64,000 bases of DNA from Sympetrum striolatum (lineage: Eukaryota > Arthropoda > Insecta > Odonata > Libellulidae): assembly GCA_947579665.1 (NCBI GenBank), contig OX388347.1, forward strand, positions 21,010,562 to 21,074,561. Direction: 5' to 3'. The notes beneath the pieces are model-generated. The model did no database searches. It was not told the DNA's origin and saw only the letters and a program-made list of their open reading frames with translations. Shown here piece after piece: positions 11,490 to 23,654 of the stretch (positions are counted from its first letter, which is position 1; each line of letters begins with the position of its first letter). The position numbers were made by a program, and so were the translations under genes.

Positions 11490-13708
11490 TCTCATAATCT
11501 CTCTATGCAAGACTTGCTCCAATTTCCTTAAGTTGCACATTTAAATCTTCGTATTATGCAACTTGATTCATCTTTGGCTGCTTATACATACTAGTTTTGC
11601 CGGTCATTGCCTCAAGAACAAATCTCATTTTCCGTTGAACGTGATGAAAATTCCTTTCTATATAAACTAACAAAACTTGTGTTATAATATATAAAAATGG
11701 AATCTACAGATAGAGGCTTTCCTTCTTCGAAGTAACGGATGAAATGAATGTGGTCAATGATATTAAGTTTATTTCTTTAAAGTCGCTGATACAGGTTTTC
11801 TTTGTAGCCATCTTTAATGGGAGCGTGTCAGGGGATTATGATTCACATTTTCCTCGTATGTTTGTGGAAACAGAAGGACACGAAAGCTTGAATAATGCTA
11901 GAGTAAGTTCTAAGCGAAAAACAGGAAGTCGTGCTTGGAGTTATTCTTACACATGCACCGGATAACAATGGGAGTGGGTGTTTTACTATTTGGAAACGAT
12001 AAGAGGACGCGTAAAGTCATTTCTTAGAATTATTTGAGCACTTATGCGCTTGCATTTTCCTCTTTCCCCACGGCTCTAGGTCTCGCAGCTTTAAGAGCGG
12101 TGCGTGCGTAAGGAAATATCTTCACCACGTGTCTCAAAACAATTGATTTGGAACAGGAAAACAATCTGAATGGCCTCTTTCCCCTTTGAAGGAGACCTCT
12201 GTTTCAGCAGATGTGGAAGGAGAAAAAATGGTTGGATAACAGAAAGACGAAAGAAAGAATTCTTTAATAAATTGTCTCCCATAAAATGCGGTCGAGGTGA
12301 GCTTTGTTTAGTGATATATTTTTGCTGGTTCAAAATGCCACGGTCTTTGTCCCATGGTGAGGAAAAGATTCTACCGAAAATAATCTTCTGAGGATAAATA
12401 TGCGAATCCAAACGGATGAGGTCAGAAAGTCAAGTAAATCGAGTCTATTGTCTCTTTTTGTGCTTGTTAAGATGAGAGAAACTGACATAAGAGAAAGAAT
12501 CTACTATTTTGGCTTTGATGGTAGCTTTCCATAATGGACGAAAAGCATAACTTTAACCCATTAACAATTTTTTCTTGCGATAACGAGTAAAATTTGTTCT
12601 ACTATTCCTCTATAAAGCTAAGTCAAAATAGTTAAATCATTTCTTGGAAAATTGGTTTGGGTACTTCTGAAGTTTATCATAGGATTACTGAAATTTATGG
12701 AGATTAACAGCTTCAATACTTATTTATAATGTATTTAAGCATTTATTTAGAAATGAGAACACAATTTGACGCTGATAAACGTTCATTTATTTTAGAGAAA
12801 TGATAAATTTAATATTAAGGATACTGAATGCACGCATGGTGTCTCTTGAATTCACCATATTTTAATGGTATATTTTATGGAGTAATTATGTAAAATTGGT
12901 AAAAAGTCAACTCCATAATTATCTCGGTTTTTGTTGCATTATTACGAACAATATTTCATTAAATTTTTTGAGTACTGCAGTCTATTTACATGGAAAAATT
13001 TAAGAAAAATATTGAACATTTGAAATTTAAAAGTTATTTTGTTTCGCCTCTTCATTTTGTTTACGCTGACTTGAGTGGAATTTGACGAACCCCTTTTTGG
13101 CCCCTTGCGACTTCTTTCTACTCGCAAACTCGAGAGAATGGCTTGGTGGGAGGACTTTCACGTCGAATGGAGAGCTCGTGGCTGAAACAGATTCCTATCT
13201 TACAGATCTCGTTTTTATGGAAGATTTAAATAAGTTATAAAACGTTAGACCAAGTATATAGAACTGAAAAAGACCGTGTTGAGAATTAAATTAGATTTTA
13301 GTAAGATTTCGTTTTCATGTAAAATTCGCTGGTTTATAAAATTCTTCTTCCATTTTCAATAAAACGTTGACTAATTTTCGGTCGAAGAATTATTTTTGAA
13401 AGGATAGCTCGCGAGAAAACTGATTTCTGTAGTCAGATATAAGTCAAGTATTAAAAAATTTTACCTTAAAATCAAGTGCTATGGTAATAGCTTAGTAGAG
13501 TAAATTTCCATAAATTCTATAATTGCGTTCTATTACCCTTCTCTCCTCGACTTTTAGTTCGACTAAATTCTACAATGATAAATTTTCGGTGTAATCGTCA
13601 CATCTATAATCTGCGGTATAGTGTCATTATGAAAGATATAGATTTGTTGCTGGTGAATTCGTTTAAGTAATATTCTGAATTAACATTTCCAATTCCTACA
13701 CATAGGTC
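11490..13708. other. Gene-free DNA
   Basis: The open frames at 11744-11965 and 12091-12411 (both strands) show no recognisable domain and overlap one another. No repeats with clear ends were seen. Confidence 0.5.
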
Positions 13709-13728
13709 CTTAAGGGGTTACATCTAAT
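13709..13728 (+). repeat. Left terminal inverted repeat of the Mutator-like element
   Basis: Twenty bases identical to the reverse complement of 16477-16496. It begins with a CTTAAG palindrome. Confidence 0.85.
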
Positions 13729-14301
13729 CGCCGGCCGGAAATAATGGTATATTTTGGCAATTTTTGTAGGTTTATTGTTGCTATCTATGAAATAATTTTC
13801 ATTTAATAACAAAAGTACATTACTTCACATACTATTTTTTTAGATTGTGATGAAAAAATATAAATAAATAAAAAAGTTGTTTGCCCCTGACATATATGCA
13901 TTTCGAAGAACGTCACTTAACGGTTGGCAGTTTTTCTCTGGTATAGATAATCTGAAATCAAAAAAGCAAACATTTTCTTAAATTACAAATGTGTGGCTAT
14001 CGTTCCACGTAGGGAAATTTGAATATTTTGATTTTTAACGAAATGGTGGTCAGTTAAATATAAATTGTTGTAATTTTGCATATAAAAACAAAGTTTTTCA
14101 TGATTTTTTCATTAACTATTAAGATTATAGAAAAAACCGTACGTACGACGATAGATAGTATTGTTTTACACGATTTTACCGAATTTCAAAGAAATCGGTT
14201 GGATAGTCATTGAGAATTTTTGCCAACCAGGTTGAAAAATTAGGTTTTGAGAAAAATGGCCATAAACATTAAATTTGTCACAAATTTATGAATTTTCAAG
14301 T

Positions 14302-16030
14302 TTACCATAAATCTTCTATTGCTGGGCCATAGAATGCTTCCTTTGAAGATGACGCAGCTTCTCCTGATGACCTTTGGCCCCGTCCTTTTAGCTTTTTTCT
14401 GGCTTCAAGCTCTTGAAGTTCTGCCGCTTCGATACGTCTCTTGTCCTCTCTGGCGCAGTATTCTGTAGCTCTCTGGCCAATTCTAACGTTCATTTCCCTC
14501 ATGATTTTTAGTAGACTAGATGCCCCATCATTAAAAATACTGGCAGATATGAAAGCTGCTGTTTCCACCTCGACAGACCAATGGACAAAATTTTTGGAGC
14601 GAATTTCCATACTGTCGAATTGAAACTTTCGTTATTATTTTGAGTGAATCTGCCCAAAAAACGGTGAATTAACTCGTCTTTACTCAGATCTTCTTATATG
14701 GGACGTGTAGCCTCGATTACGCTCATAGGTAGAGCCTTTTTGTGGACATATTCTACCAGTTTTCCTGCTGTTTTAGCCATCTGCCAAGAACACCAAGAAT
14801 CAGAGCACTGAGGGCAAAACTGGTGCTGTGGATTTTGATCCGTGGAGCTCTTGTGATATTAAGTGGCCAAGATTGCATTTTTCATCATTTTCACGGAGTC
14901 AGAGTTATTGCGAATGGCAAACCCATAATAAGCCATAAGCTCATCAATTAATTTCCCCGTTAATTTTCCTTTCCCCTAGACCTTTCGTATTATTTTTGCA
15001 TGCACAAAGTCTTGCACCCATTCTCTTCTGCACATGATTGATGCATTCCTTCTTTTTTATGAGAGTTCCATGTCCATATGGTCTGGATTCAACGATCCCT
15101 TTGTATGTTTTACTGTCTCCGCCTCCTATAAATGTAACTTGCATATTTTACTTTGTGGCGGTCTTCAGATCCGAGGAACATCTCTGTTATGCTGTCGACC
15201 TCCATCTTTCCTGCATTACCCTCATGATTGGCGGGCATTCTTTGGCATACTGATGTGCCCACTCTTTGCATTCCTCGGTGTCCTGCTTCTTCTCCCAGTA
15301 TTCACATGATTTGCAGTAAGCAGATTTTACAGCAATATCAATCATTTTACTCGAATAGAAAACAATAAGAGTCGCTATTCCAAATAAAGAGTTAAATCCT
15401 CTCTTGCGCCAAGTTCCATCTCCGGAGACAGTTAGACCCTCAGGTTCCTCACAGTTGGTTGCCTTTGCAGTCATTTTCTTTTCTTCTACGCAGCTATTCA
15501 CCAAAGAAATATTGCAAACTTCTTTTGCAGCAGTATGAATGGTCTTCACAATTAGATCGTACGTGGCTTAGAAAACCGGGCGTGGTAAGTCCATCATGGC
15601 GCAGAACTTTTCTGCACCGTTTGATCCTACTCCTAATAACCTCATGGCGAAAACAAATCTCATGTTAACTTCATAGGAACTTCCAATAAATGGACAGGAA
15701 TCTACACTGATTGGGTTACATGATTCACAGTTCACCACTAACTTAAATCCAAGGCCTCGCCTACTGCTCTCTTGAAAACTGACTTTACCACCACAAATCT
15801 TACACTTGAGATACTCACTTAGTGCAGAAAACAGTAGCAAAATTAAGAATTCTATATCCTATACTAGGATCAACAGAAACCTCGAAATCCTTGCTCCTCC
15901 TTAGTTTTTTCGCAGAAGTGCTTGCCGGTTGCTCCTCTCTCTCCAATTCGAAACGGTTGAGAGGTCAATTCTGCTTCTTCTTCACTTCTTCAACTCTTAC
16001 GGAACTGCGTCTAAAAGTCTTACGATCCAT
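14302..16030 (-). pseudogene. Mutator-like transposase pseudogene (PF20700-type), multiple frameshifts and stops
   Basis: Read on the minus strand, the pieces follow the order of this transposase family. The start is at 16030 (MDRKTFRRSSVRVEEV), followed by a piece ending DPSIGYRILNFATVF. From 15840 to 15187 runs one frame broken by a single TAA near 15570: LKCKICGGKVSF, RRGLGFKLVV, FAMRLLGVGSNGAEKFC, then GDGTWRKRGFNSLFG and the cysteine-rich YCKSCEYWEKK. A frame change gives NHEGNAGKMEV, then GGGDSKTYKG and CINHVQKRMGARL from 15144. Further frames give AYYGFAIRNNSDSV, HKKALPMSV, a stop, EDLSKDELIHRFLG and TQNNNESFNSTVW. The last intact frame (14610-14302) has SASIFNDGASSLLKIM and YCAREDKRRIEAAE. 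Identification rests on remembered family motifs. No intact enzyme can be made from this copy. Confidence 0.85.
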
Positions 16031-16476
16031 AATAATCGTAAAAACTACTCAAATAGAGCAAAAACTGCAACAACTCAGATAGCATAGGAAGAAAACGAAC
16101 GAAAGCGCACTCGACAACAGACCACAGCAAACTCACCACATCAACTAAATATTTGTCGCTAGTTTCGAAATATCTAACGGTATTATCCTTTGTTTTCCCA
16201 GTTTTCCCTCTCAAGAAGAAAAGACCGTACTCCTATTCATGAATAGGACACTTGAAGGGATTAGTGTGATTAGGGTGGTCAATTCTTCAGCCGGATGCGG
16301 CGGAAGTGCCCTTCAGACAGGAGCTCGGGCGCCAGCGCTCTAACGCGCTTATAAGGAAATTTCTGTATCTCAGCCAATTTTACGGATTTTAAAATAATTC
16401 GTAGTGCAAAATATTGAGAAATGTTTAAACTTAAAAGATATGCGAAAAAAAAATTTACGATTTTTTCGATCTTGAC

Positions 16477-16496
16477 ATTAGATGTAACCCCTTAAG
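16477..16496 (-). repeat. Right terminal inverted repeat of the Mutator-like element
   Basis: Twenty bases, the exact inverted copy of 13709-13728. The T/A-rich DNA just inside does not match the left subterminal DNA. Confidence 0.85.
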
Positions 16497-19400
16497 AAAC
16501 CCACCATGTGGGCCAGGTCTTGTTTTATGGAACCATGTGTTCAATATCCCATTTACCTTCTAATTCGGGTACATGACGAGGTAGAGTCTGATATGGTCTC
16601 AGTACGCTGCTCCAAGTAAATTGAAGCATATAAATGTTCGTCGGTGAATTAAAGCGCCTCAGGGAATATAAATTGCCATCAAATGAGGAAGCGAAACGTG
16701 ACGCGCGCAAACCGAGAGATTCGCGTTTTTCTCGAACGCGTCGTCCATCCGGTGAAACAATGGCCGCACTTGTTCTTCGTCACTGCTTCCGACGGCGTCT
16801 CTTCGCTGATGGAATTACGAGGACATTGCTTTACGAAGTGCAATGGAAGTGATGCGAGCAGTCTGGAAGGAGCAGAGACCTTTCTGTTTTATAAACCACG
16901 GAGAAAGGTATTTGTGGATTGCCGCTATAGACCGGTGCAGCTGAAAGTGATACGCGAATCGGGATGTGAAGAAAGACTGTCAATGGGGAGCATTATAAGA
17001 GAAAGGTATGGTTCTGTTTGTCTGGCAGTTGGATAGAGCTGAAGAAGATGAAGAAGAAGAGGCTTCGTGCGTTTCTTATTAAAAATCAATTAAAAGAAAT
17101 CAGATCAAAATTTAGTTTAACACCCTCAGAGAGGTTGGATTCCTATATGATCGAAGGTATTGGATGTTAAGTTAATTTTCAATGTATCAATAAGTAGCTT
17201 TTTATGCTGAAAATTTCCGTAGAATAATTTTTCATATTTTAATAAGTGATGCTTTAGGTAATGTGCGTAAATTTCCTTTAATTTGCCTTTCTACACATCT
17301 GTTTCGCACATCGCATTGCAGTTTATTACTTTACGTTACATTGGAGTCGCATTGGTTTCACTACATATATTAGCGTTATCTCTTTAAAAACAATACATTT
17401 AGGAAAATTTGAAGAAGTGCCCAAAGATGACGAGCATTTGACAGATCTGTAATATTATAAGCAGAAATATTCACGAGAATAATAATCCTTGAATATCTTA
17501 CGCTGCCACCAGACTTATGTCTAACTGCGGAGGAAATTCTAGTAAATAAATATGGAATCAAAAGTCAAATTTTTACGTAAATATTTTACTGCAGCGAATT
17601 TAGATAACCTAGAGCGAGCAGGAAAAGTAAATCATTCGATTAAATTTCCTGATTTTCATGAAAATTGTTTTCCTTACTCGTAATACTTTTTTGTTCTGTA
17701 GCCACAAAATACTAAGCTGCCTTTCTTCGAACGAAGGATAGAAAAGAATGGAATTTGCCGAAACATCCGTTTCAGCTATCAATGACTACTCGATCTTTGA
17801 CTCTAATTGAGAATTATCAATGGTTTTAATCTCTCACCTTCCCAATTAAACCGATTTGTTTTATTTGGGACTCCTCTCCCGTACGAGAAATTTTAATTTG
17901 GCGATGTGAGTCACTTGCACTTTATTTTCGCTCCACCCCCGCGCCCTTTCTCCGCCCCTTCCTCCAACTATCTGCCTCCCACCCCTCTTCGCTTCCCCTC
18001 TTTGCCTCCTACGCGTATTCCCTCGAAGGCTCGCCACAAATTTGGTCTCTCAGCGCGCTGGGATTCTGTCCCAAATTGGAAGAAATATTCCCCTCTTGAG
18101 ATAACCTTCGTCGGAGAAGCCTCCGTGTGAACTGCGCAATATGATGACGCCTTCTATGGCCCAGAACATGTCCTCTCATAAGCAACACACTACGGTAATA
18201 TACGCCAATCTGTCATTTAACTTTATCAGGTCGAATATTTGCAAGCGGGCGATTTCAGAGACAACACTCTCGTATGTAATTGACTTTTAGATACCTACGC
18301 TGGTTTCTGACAGAAAAAAAAGAAATCTTTACTTTACAATTGGCTTTTGCGACATTTATCGGTTACAGTTTATTTTAGCTGAAGTTTACATTTGAAAATA
18401 ATGAGTTAACTTCTTATTTTTCACCGTCTCTGGAAAACAGCGTAACATAGACAAACTTGTGCTATGTGTGAGTACATCTTCACTTCATAGAAAATTAACG
18501 GATTTTTCGAGCAAATTGTTGGATATATAGTTCCACTAATGAATTCGCCGATAAATTAATTGTGCCCGCTTAAGGACAGTTTTTTCTAAATATGTATAAC
18601 TTTCGGTTAAAGGGAAAAACTAACTTGTGTATATTTAACTGATGGAGTAGAGGTTTATCAATTCTCGTCTCAATTCAAACGTCTCCCCACGGATAAGTAG
18701 TGTGTCAAGCAGCTTCAATTAAATCCAAGACCAATTCCGACTGAAAGAAATCGCCCGTGTATTTGGAAGCACTCGAAGGGAATCCGAGCGAGTTTTCGGC
18801 TGACAAAGGGCAATCGAGTGGAGCCGGTTTGGAAACTGGTTACTCATTTGGTCGTTCGCACGGCTGAGATGCTCCACAGTCGCCACTGCTCCTGGATGGT
18901 CCGCTGCATGGAATCTTCCGGTTCGAAATATCTCGCGAGACGCAAAATATCTCTAAATAAAAGGCGGAAAAAAGCACTCGAAAACACGTGAGCAGTAGAG
19001 GAATCAATATAAAAGCCTCTGAGATGAAATAGAAATAATATTTCTTACAATACTTACCTGTAGAAGTGGACATGGAGACCAGTATATAGCTAGTATATGG
19101 TCAAGGATTTTATCTCGCAATCGGCATTGATACACATTATTTAATTTTCACATTTCATACATTCGATTTCTCATTTTCATTTTTTTATTTCAAAAATAAT
19201 TTATCATAATTTATTTATTTTCAATAATTGGATAGGTTAGGTTTGTATATCAATATTGTAAGTGTTTTATTTTAATATTTTTATGAGTTTGTATTTGAAT
19301 ATTAGTATAGATTTGTATTTTATAATTTGGATTTTATCATTTGTATTTTTAACATGCGTATAATTTATGGATACTATAAGGATGGTACTTAAAATGCCAC

Positions 19401-20793
19401 GATTTCGCCAATTTAAGTCCTTTATCTATCCATCTATCTATCTACCAATCAATGTACTTAATTCATATTGTAATGTATAAGACATTCTTTCTCTTAGAAA
19501 GGATTCCTCTCACTGCCATTCATGCGTAACATTACACTTTTTTAAAAGTATGTAGTTGTATGTACTGTAACCCAACTAGGGAGGAACATAGTCCTGATGA
19601 ATACTATTTCAGAAGCTTGTTGAAACAGGCCGTGTATGGCTGTCGTTGGATCGCCGTGTCATCATAGAAAATCGGTGTTCTATCATCCGTAACTGCTTCG
19701 CGTGTCGTTAGACCATCAGTAGCGTCGCGTGCCACGTGCATCAAATCCCTTAAGAAAAAAGACCTCCGTCGGACACGTTTGCTGCAGTTAGTGACTCACT
19801 TGGGGGTGTACGTCGATTAAAACGGTGCTCCACCGTCTCAGACTAATGATTTTTTCGCTATGCGGCGTAGACTGTCATTGCTCCCCGCGCTATGTGCTTC
19901 ACGCTGCGTTACTGGATTCAATTATTTTTCATTTCTATCGATTGTAAAAGGCTTTCATTCAAGCACAATTGTTACTACGAAGGAAAGAGTTCTAAAATAT
20001 GGAAATATTGCATTTTCAGTGGCTTTTCGGACTTAAAATTATCATTGATGAAGGCTAAAAATATATTTCCCATGAAGAATTTGGTTCTAAGTTTAAATAA
20101 TTCAGTCGGTTGAAAAATTGCATTTGATTGAATTTTTATTAAGATATCTTTGAAATATATGAATGATTTTTTGATTACTCTAAATGTAGCTAAGAAAATA
20201 TGAATCAAATTTAAATTCTCCTCAAGAAAAGTTTCATAGTACTCTTTAATGTCAGTAATGTGTTTCATTTGCTGCTATTTCATTATCTGAAGGATTAATT
20301 TCTTCCACAAACAGGAACTCATATCGATTTCGTGTTTGTGCGCATATACGTTATCATAGCTACGTTTAAATTGACTATTAAATATTAACCAGGTATCACT
20401 TACATGAACAAGGAAATGATGTTTCCACGGGTTTCAGGGGAAAAGAAAATCAGAAATCTGTCGAATAATTTCTACTGCATCTTCTTGTTCATTATTTGAT
20501 ACTAATGAGTTTAAAACAATTAGATCATCCTCAGTGAATTTAACAGTAGTCTAATTGTTAAAGTTAACGGGTGATATATAAGTTAACTTATAATTAAGGA
20601 GTATTTTGATCAATGCCGAATATTCACAATTATTGCCACTATTCTGGGTATCTTCCTCATCGCCCTTCACACCTTTCGAAAATAAACCACACTCCGCATT
20701 ATCTGTAGTACCATCTTCTCTTTTGCCCTTGCAACTGCATTCTCCATTTTTTAACTTAATAATACCAATATTCTGCGAAGTCTCGAATAAAAT
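16497..20793. other. Gene-free DNA
   Basis: The frame 16683-17036 (plus, 117 codons) and the C-rich frame 17906-18130 match no family I know. A short (CTAT)n run lies at about 19424-19444. A CTGATGA...GAAAC pairing at 19594-19626 was considered as a hammerhead and rejected. Confidence 0.5.
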
Positions 20794-20810
20794 ATTTCTT
20801 TGAGAAGAAG

Positions 20811-20916
20811 AGAGTGTACAACTTTGCGGTTCCCGCAAGTTTAGTGGAAACCGCAGCATTGTACTCTTTCATCCTTAATGGCCTTCAACGAAGTTTCGCC
20901 TCATAAGAATGATTTT
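20811..20916 (+). mobile_element. Hairpin-headed element, degenerate copy
   Basis: An imperfect hairpin has left arm 20811-20831 and right arm 20849-20867 (AGAGT.TACAA...GCGGTT against AACCGC...TTGTA.CTCT). The apex TTCCCGCA...TGGAAA resembles the family core. The tail TTAATGGCCTTCAACGAAGT...AATGATTTTAT follows directly. A degenerate direct repeat may flank it (20794-20807 and 20917-20930, about 10 of 14 bases). Assignment rests on the shared layout of hairpin plus tail. Confidence 0.5.
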
Positions 20917-21550
20917 ATTTTTTTGCGAGATTAACTCAATTCTCACCAAGCAGACTTAATGAGCCTTGAGATGACTTCACAGGCGAAGATATAAGGCACT
21001 GCTGACATGCACACATTGACAGAAAGAACTGGGGTTCTGACTCCACCAAGAAAACAGTAGTGCTCAAAGAACTGTTTCAGATCTCATCCAAGCAGCAGAA
21101 TCTGGAGAGAGAAACTGTTTAGTGGTGAAAGCAGCAGCGGTCAGCGTTGCCTCCGTAATAGGTCAAGGTTGGGAGATACCTTGAGAGGGGAAACTGTTGG
21201 TAGGGAAAAAATTGTTGATACGCAACACATGTGTGCCTCAAAACTGATCCGCTATGATTTCACTTTCTCTCTCAAAACATTGATGGATAGCGGGAAAGAT
21301 GCCGTTGACAGCCAAGGTTGTAGCCACTTGTGTTCCATTGTTCATCTTTGGGCAAATAACCTTGATTAGTTACACATCATACGATAGTAATAGAGCATTA
21401 GAAACTAAATTTAACTTTTATAGGAAGCCGGTTTTGGGAAATATATGACGAAACGCTCTCAAGAAATTCCTGTAGAAATGAAAAACCGTCACGACTACCG
21501 CGTGAAGGACGCTCTGTGATATAATCTTCGATACGTCTACTTTTTATACG

Positions 21551-21576
21551 AAATAATAATAAATAATAATAATAAA
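21551..21576 (-). repeat. Very short retroposon 3' tail, (ATT)n type
   Basis: AATAATAATAATAAATCGTCTT matches the terminal part of the tail family also seen at 21691-21770, 38056-38145 and 52160-52239. It may be an extremely 5'-truncated copy or a local duplication of the neighbouring tail. Confidence 0.45.
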
Positions 21577-21690
21577 TCGTCTTTTTAAGAGATTTTGGGA
21601 AGATAAGAGGAAGAAGGGAAAGAAGTGAACATTGATTCATCATGTGCTGTTCAAGTTCTAACACTGTCGTTATTGGCAAAAATGATTGTA

Positions 21691-21770
21691 GTAATAATAA
21701 TGATAAATCGTCTTTATTTGGGCGAGATTGAGACTTAAAATTCTCTTCTTCCATCTAACCCATCATCATG
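21691..21770 (-). mobile_element. Retroposon 3' tail fragment (LINE-type end with TTA repeats)
   Basis: Read on the minus strand it is GATGGGTTAGATGGAAGAAG..., then TCTCAATCTCGCCC, AATAAAGACGATTTAT and a (CATT/ATT)n end. Nearly the same sequence occurs on the plus strand at 38056 and 52160. AATAAA close to the end followed by TTA repeats is typical of 5'-truncated non-LTR retrotransposons or SINEs that borrow their 3' ends. The parent family is not identified. Confidence 0.65.
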
Positions 21771-22376
21771 AATTATACAATAAGAAGTAGAAACAATTAG
21801 AAGAATTGTGGTGGTAAAAAACATAAGAGATTCTTAGGGAAAAAAATTCACTGCAGGAAAACACCCACAGGAAGGGGGGTGTGATAAACCTGCGCAAACC
21901 TACCGATAGTAATAGTTAAAAGATAAGAAAAGAGAAAAACATTCAAAATTAAATACACTACCAATAAATACTTACATGAGATGCATAAATAAGAATCAGT
22001 TCACATTTAAAAAAGAGATAGCAATATACAAAATAACATAAAAAACAAAATAGAAAAACAAGGAAAACGTACATGGATTTTCATCCATAAATTACATTAT
22101 GAGGAAAAATAAAAGAACATTATAAAAAAACAGTATCAAAATAATGCATACAGTATGTACTAATCAAAATTGTATATAACATAGACATTTAGGTAACTCT
22201 AAGTAAGAAGAATATAGGAGAAACAAAAAAAAACAAAAAAATAGGAGAAACCGTATCAAAGTGCTACTGATGATATAATATCACTTCATTAGAAACTCAG
22301 TATTTAGTTTATATCCTCAGAATTCTATAGATTTTAATAAACAAGATATGAGAATGAACATTGGAAGAGTTTAAAC

Positions 22377-22671
22377 AAGTGATTCCCATAGTAGGCAATA
22401 ACGCCCCAATATGGGAGCTATACTAATCCAAGGGGGCGCCTGATGCTATGTTATATTGATCATATTTCTATTTATAATCGAAATTACTAATCTCTAGCCA
22501 GCTATCAAAGATCAGATATCTACCAGTTAATGAATAGGTGAACGTTTTAAAAATTGTTGCTCTTTTTTTTCTCTGGTTTTGGTCTTACAAGAATAATTTG
22601 TATAGATGTCGGTTGGGGGCGGTGGTATGGAAGTTAGGGGGCGGTAGCATGAAAGAGTTTGGGAAGCACTG
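22377..22671. mobile_element. 295-bp non-autonomous hAT element with 8-bp target duplication
   Basis: The left end AAGTGATTCCCA and the right end, CAGTGCTTCCCA on the minus strand, are imperfect terminal inverted repeats of the hAT type (CAGTG.TTCCCAAAC). An exact 8-bp duplication GTTTAAAC flanks it at 22369-22376 and 22672-22679, the length expected for hAT. Subterminal C/G runs (ACGCCCC on the left, GGGGGCGGT on the right) are also typical. There is no transposase inside. Confidence 0.83.
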
Positions 22672-22679
22672 GTTTAAAC

Positions 22680-23404
22680 AATCGAAATAATGAAGGAAAA
22701 TATAGAATATTATGACTTAAGGCTATAAATCTAAAGACTAAGTGTTTATTACATATTTTACCGGCTAATGTGGCTGATAATTAAATTAAATTTTGAATTT
22801 ATAGCGTGTTCACACGCAATAAATTCAACTTTATACCTTAGCAATAAATGAAAATTCTTGGTCATTCGTTCATTATTTATTAATTTCTAAGGAGAAAACC
22901 TTTTAAAAAATTAAGCACCGATTTTTTACGACACATTCGTGAGGCAATCTACATTTACTCCTGCTCTCTCTCAAAGATTTTTTCTTGGTATCAGCTTGTT
23001 AACTCTTTTTCCGACCTCCCTTGCGCTGACATTCCGCAGTGCAGCAGCAAAAACTTCTGTATAGGACGCAGTAGCCCATAATTGCCGTAAATCTGTTCCT
23101 CTCTCTGACTGTTGGTGATTACAGGAGGAGAAATGTGCCGGAAAGATACAGATAAGGATGGACCTAGCCCTATTTTTGTCCCACTATTTGTTTTAGTTTG
23201 AGCCACCTTATCAGTATCATACCAATGATCACACAATCCGAGAGATTTAATCCGAATTAATGATATCGTTAGCGCGTTTGTATATAATAATCGTATGAAT
23301 TAAGGTTTTCATTAGGACTAAAATGGGGAAAAAATTTAGTTTATGATGCAGACTGATAACCTTGTTGATTTAGTTTTATTCCGATCAAATATCATTTTAT
23401 TATG
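22680..23404. other. Gene-free DNA
   Basis: The minus frame 22991-23236 has no recognisable domain. No repeat was identified. Confidence 0.5.
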
Positions 23405-23654
23405 ATAATTGGGAAGGATATAATCAAGCCAAAGTTCAACTGCTAGGATTTATTTTAACAGTTTCCGACTACAAGTCCATCTTCAATCATAAAGTTTTTT
23501 ACGAACTTTTAAGTGTTGTATCTGGAAATAGACTTGTAGTCCTAAACCGGTCGCCTGTTTAAACAAATCTTAACAGTGGATATTTTGATTAGTTATTTCC
23601 TTCCCAATTACTAGGATGGAGTTCACGAAGTCAAAGCTATTTTGACTGATTTTA
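23405..23654 (+). mobile_element. Hairpin-headed element, long copy with two facing hammerhead-like cores
   Basis: Long imperfect inverted arms run from TAATTGGGAAGGA (23407) inward to GACTACAAGTC, and back out to TCCTTCCCAATTA (23599-23611). Then comes the tail GGATGGAGTTCACGAAGT...CTGATTTTAT. Each arm carries a hammerhead-like unit. On the minus strand (23454-23488) it reads TTGAAGATGGACTTGTAGTC followed by GGAAACTG. On the plus strand (23522-23553) it reads CTGGAAATAGACTTGTAGTC followed by CTAAACCGGTC. Both resemble CTGAAGA-stem II-GAAACCGGTC, a layout known from Penelope-like elements. Core substitutions make activity unlikely. I did not find a clear target duplication. Confidence 0.65.

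Larger units (their letters stand above)
13709..16496 (-). mobile_element. Decayed Mutator-like DNA transposon with 20-bp terminal inverted repeats
   Basis: CTTAAGGGGTTACATCTAAT at 13709-13728 is repeated exactly in inverted orientation at 16477-16496. Between them, on the minus strand, lie broken pieces of one protein of the arthropod Mutator-like transposase domain type (feature 14302-16030). The protein is complete in outline but carries several stops and frameshifts, so the copy is dead. I did not find a convincing target-site duplication beside the repeats. The transposon is unrelated in function to the host gene downstream. Confidence 0.82.
20931..22376. other. Mostly gene-free DNA with LINE-tail fragments
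   Basis: No gene was recognised. The minus-strand frame 21398-21754 runs through the repeat tails described separately. From 21840 to 22300 the DNA is strongly A-rich. Confidence 0.5.

Noticed and set aside
12845..12926. TTATGGAGT...ACTCCATAA inverted repeat resembling the family tail motif
   Set aside because: Only 9 bp pair and there is no second tail, apex core or target duplication.
19594..19640. CTGATGA followed by GAAACAGGCC, hammerhead-like
   Set aside because: No acceptable stem II or stem I pairing, and no matching tail or hairpin nearby.
22267..22306. CTGATGA...GAAAC...GTA arrangement with a 4-bp stem II, hammerhead-like
   Set aside because: The flanks cannot form stem I, and there is no fold-back element or family tail here. 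Probably chance in A/T-rich DNA.
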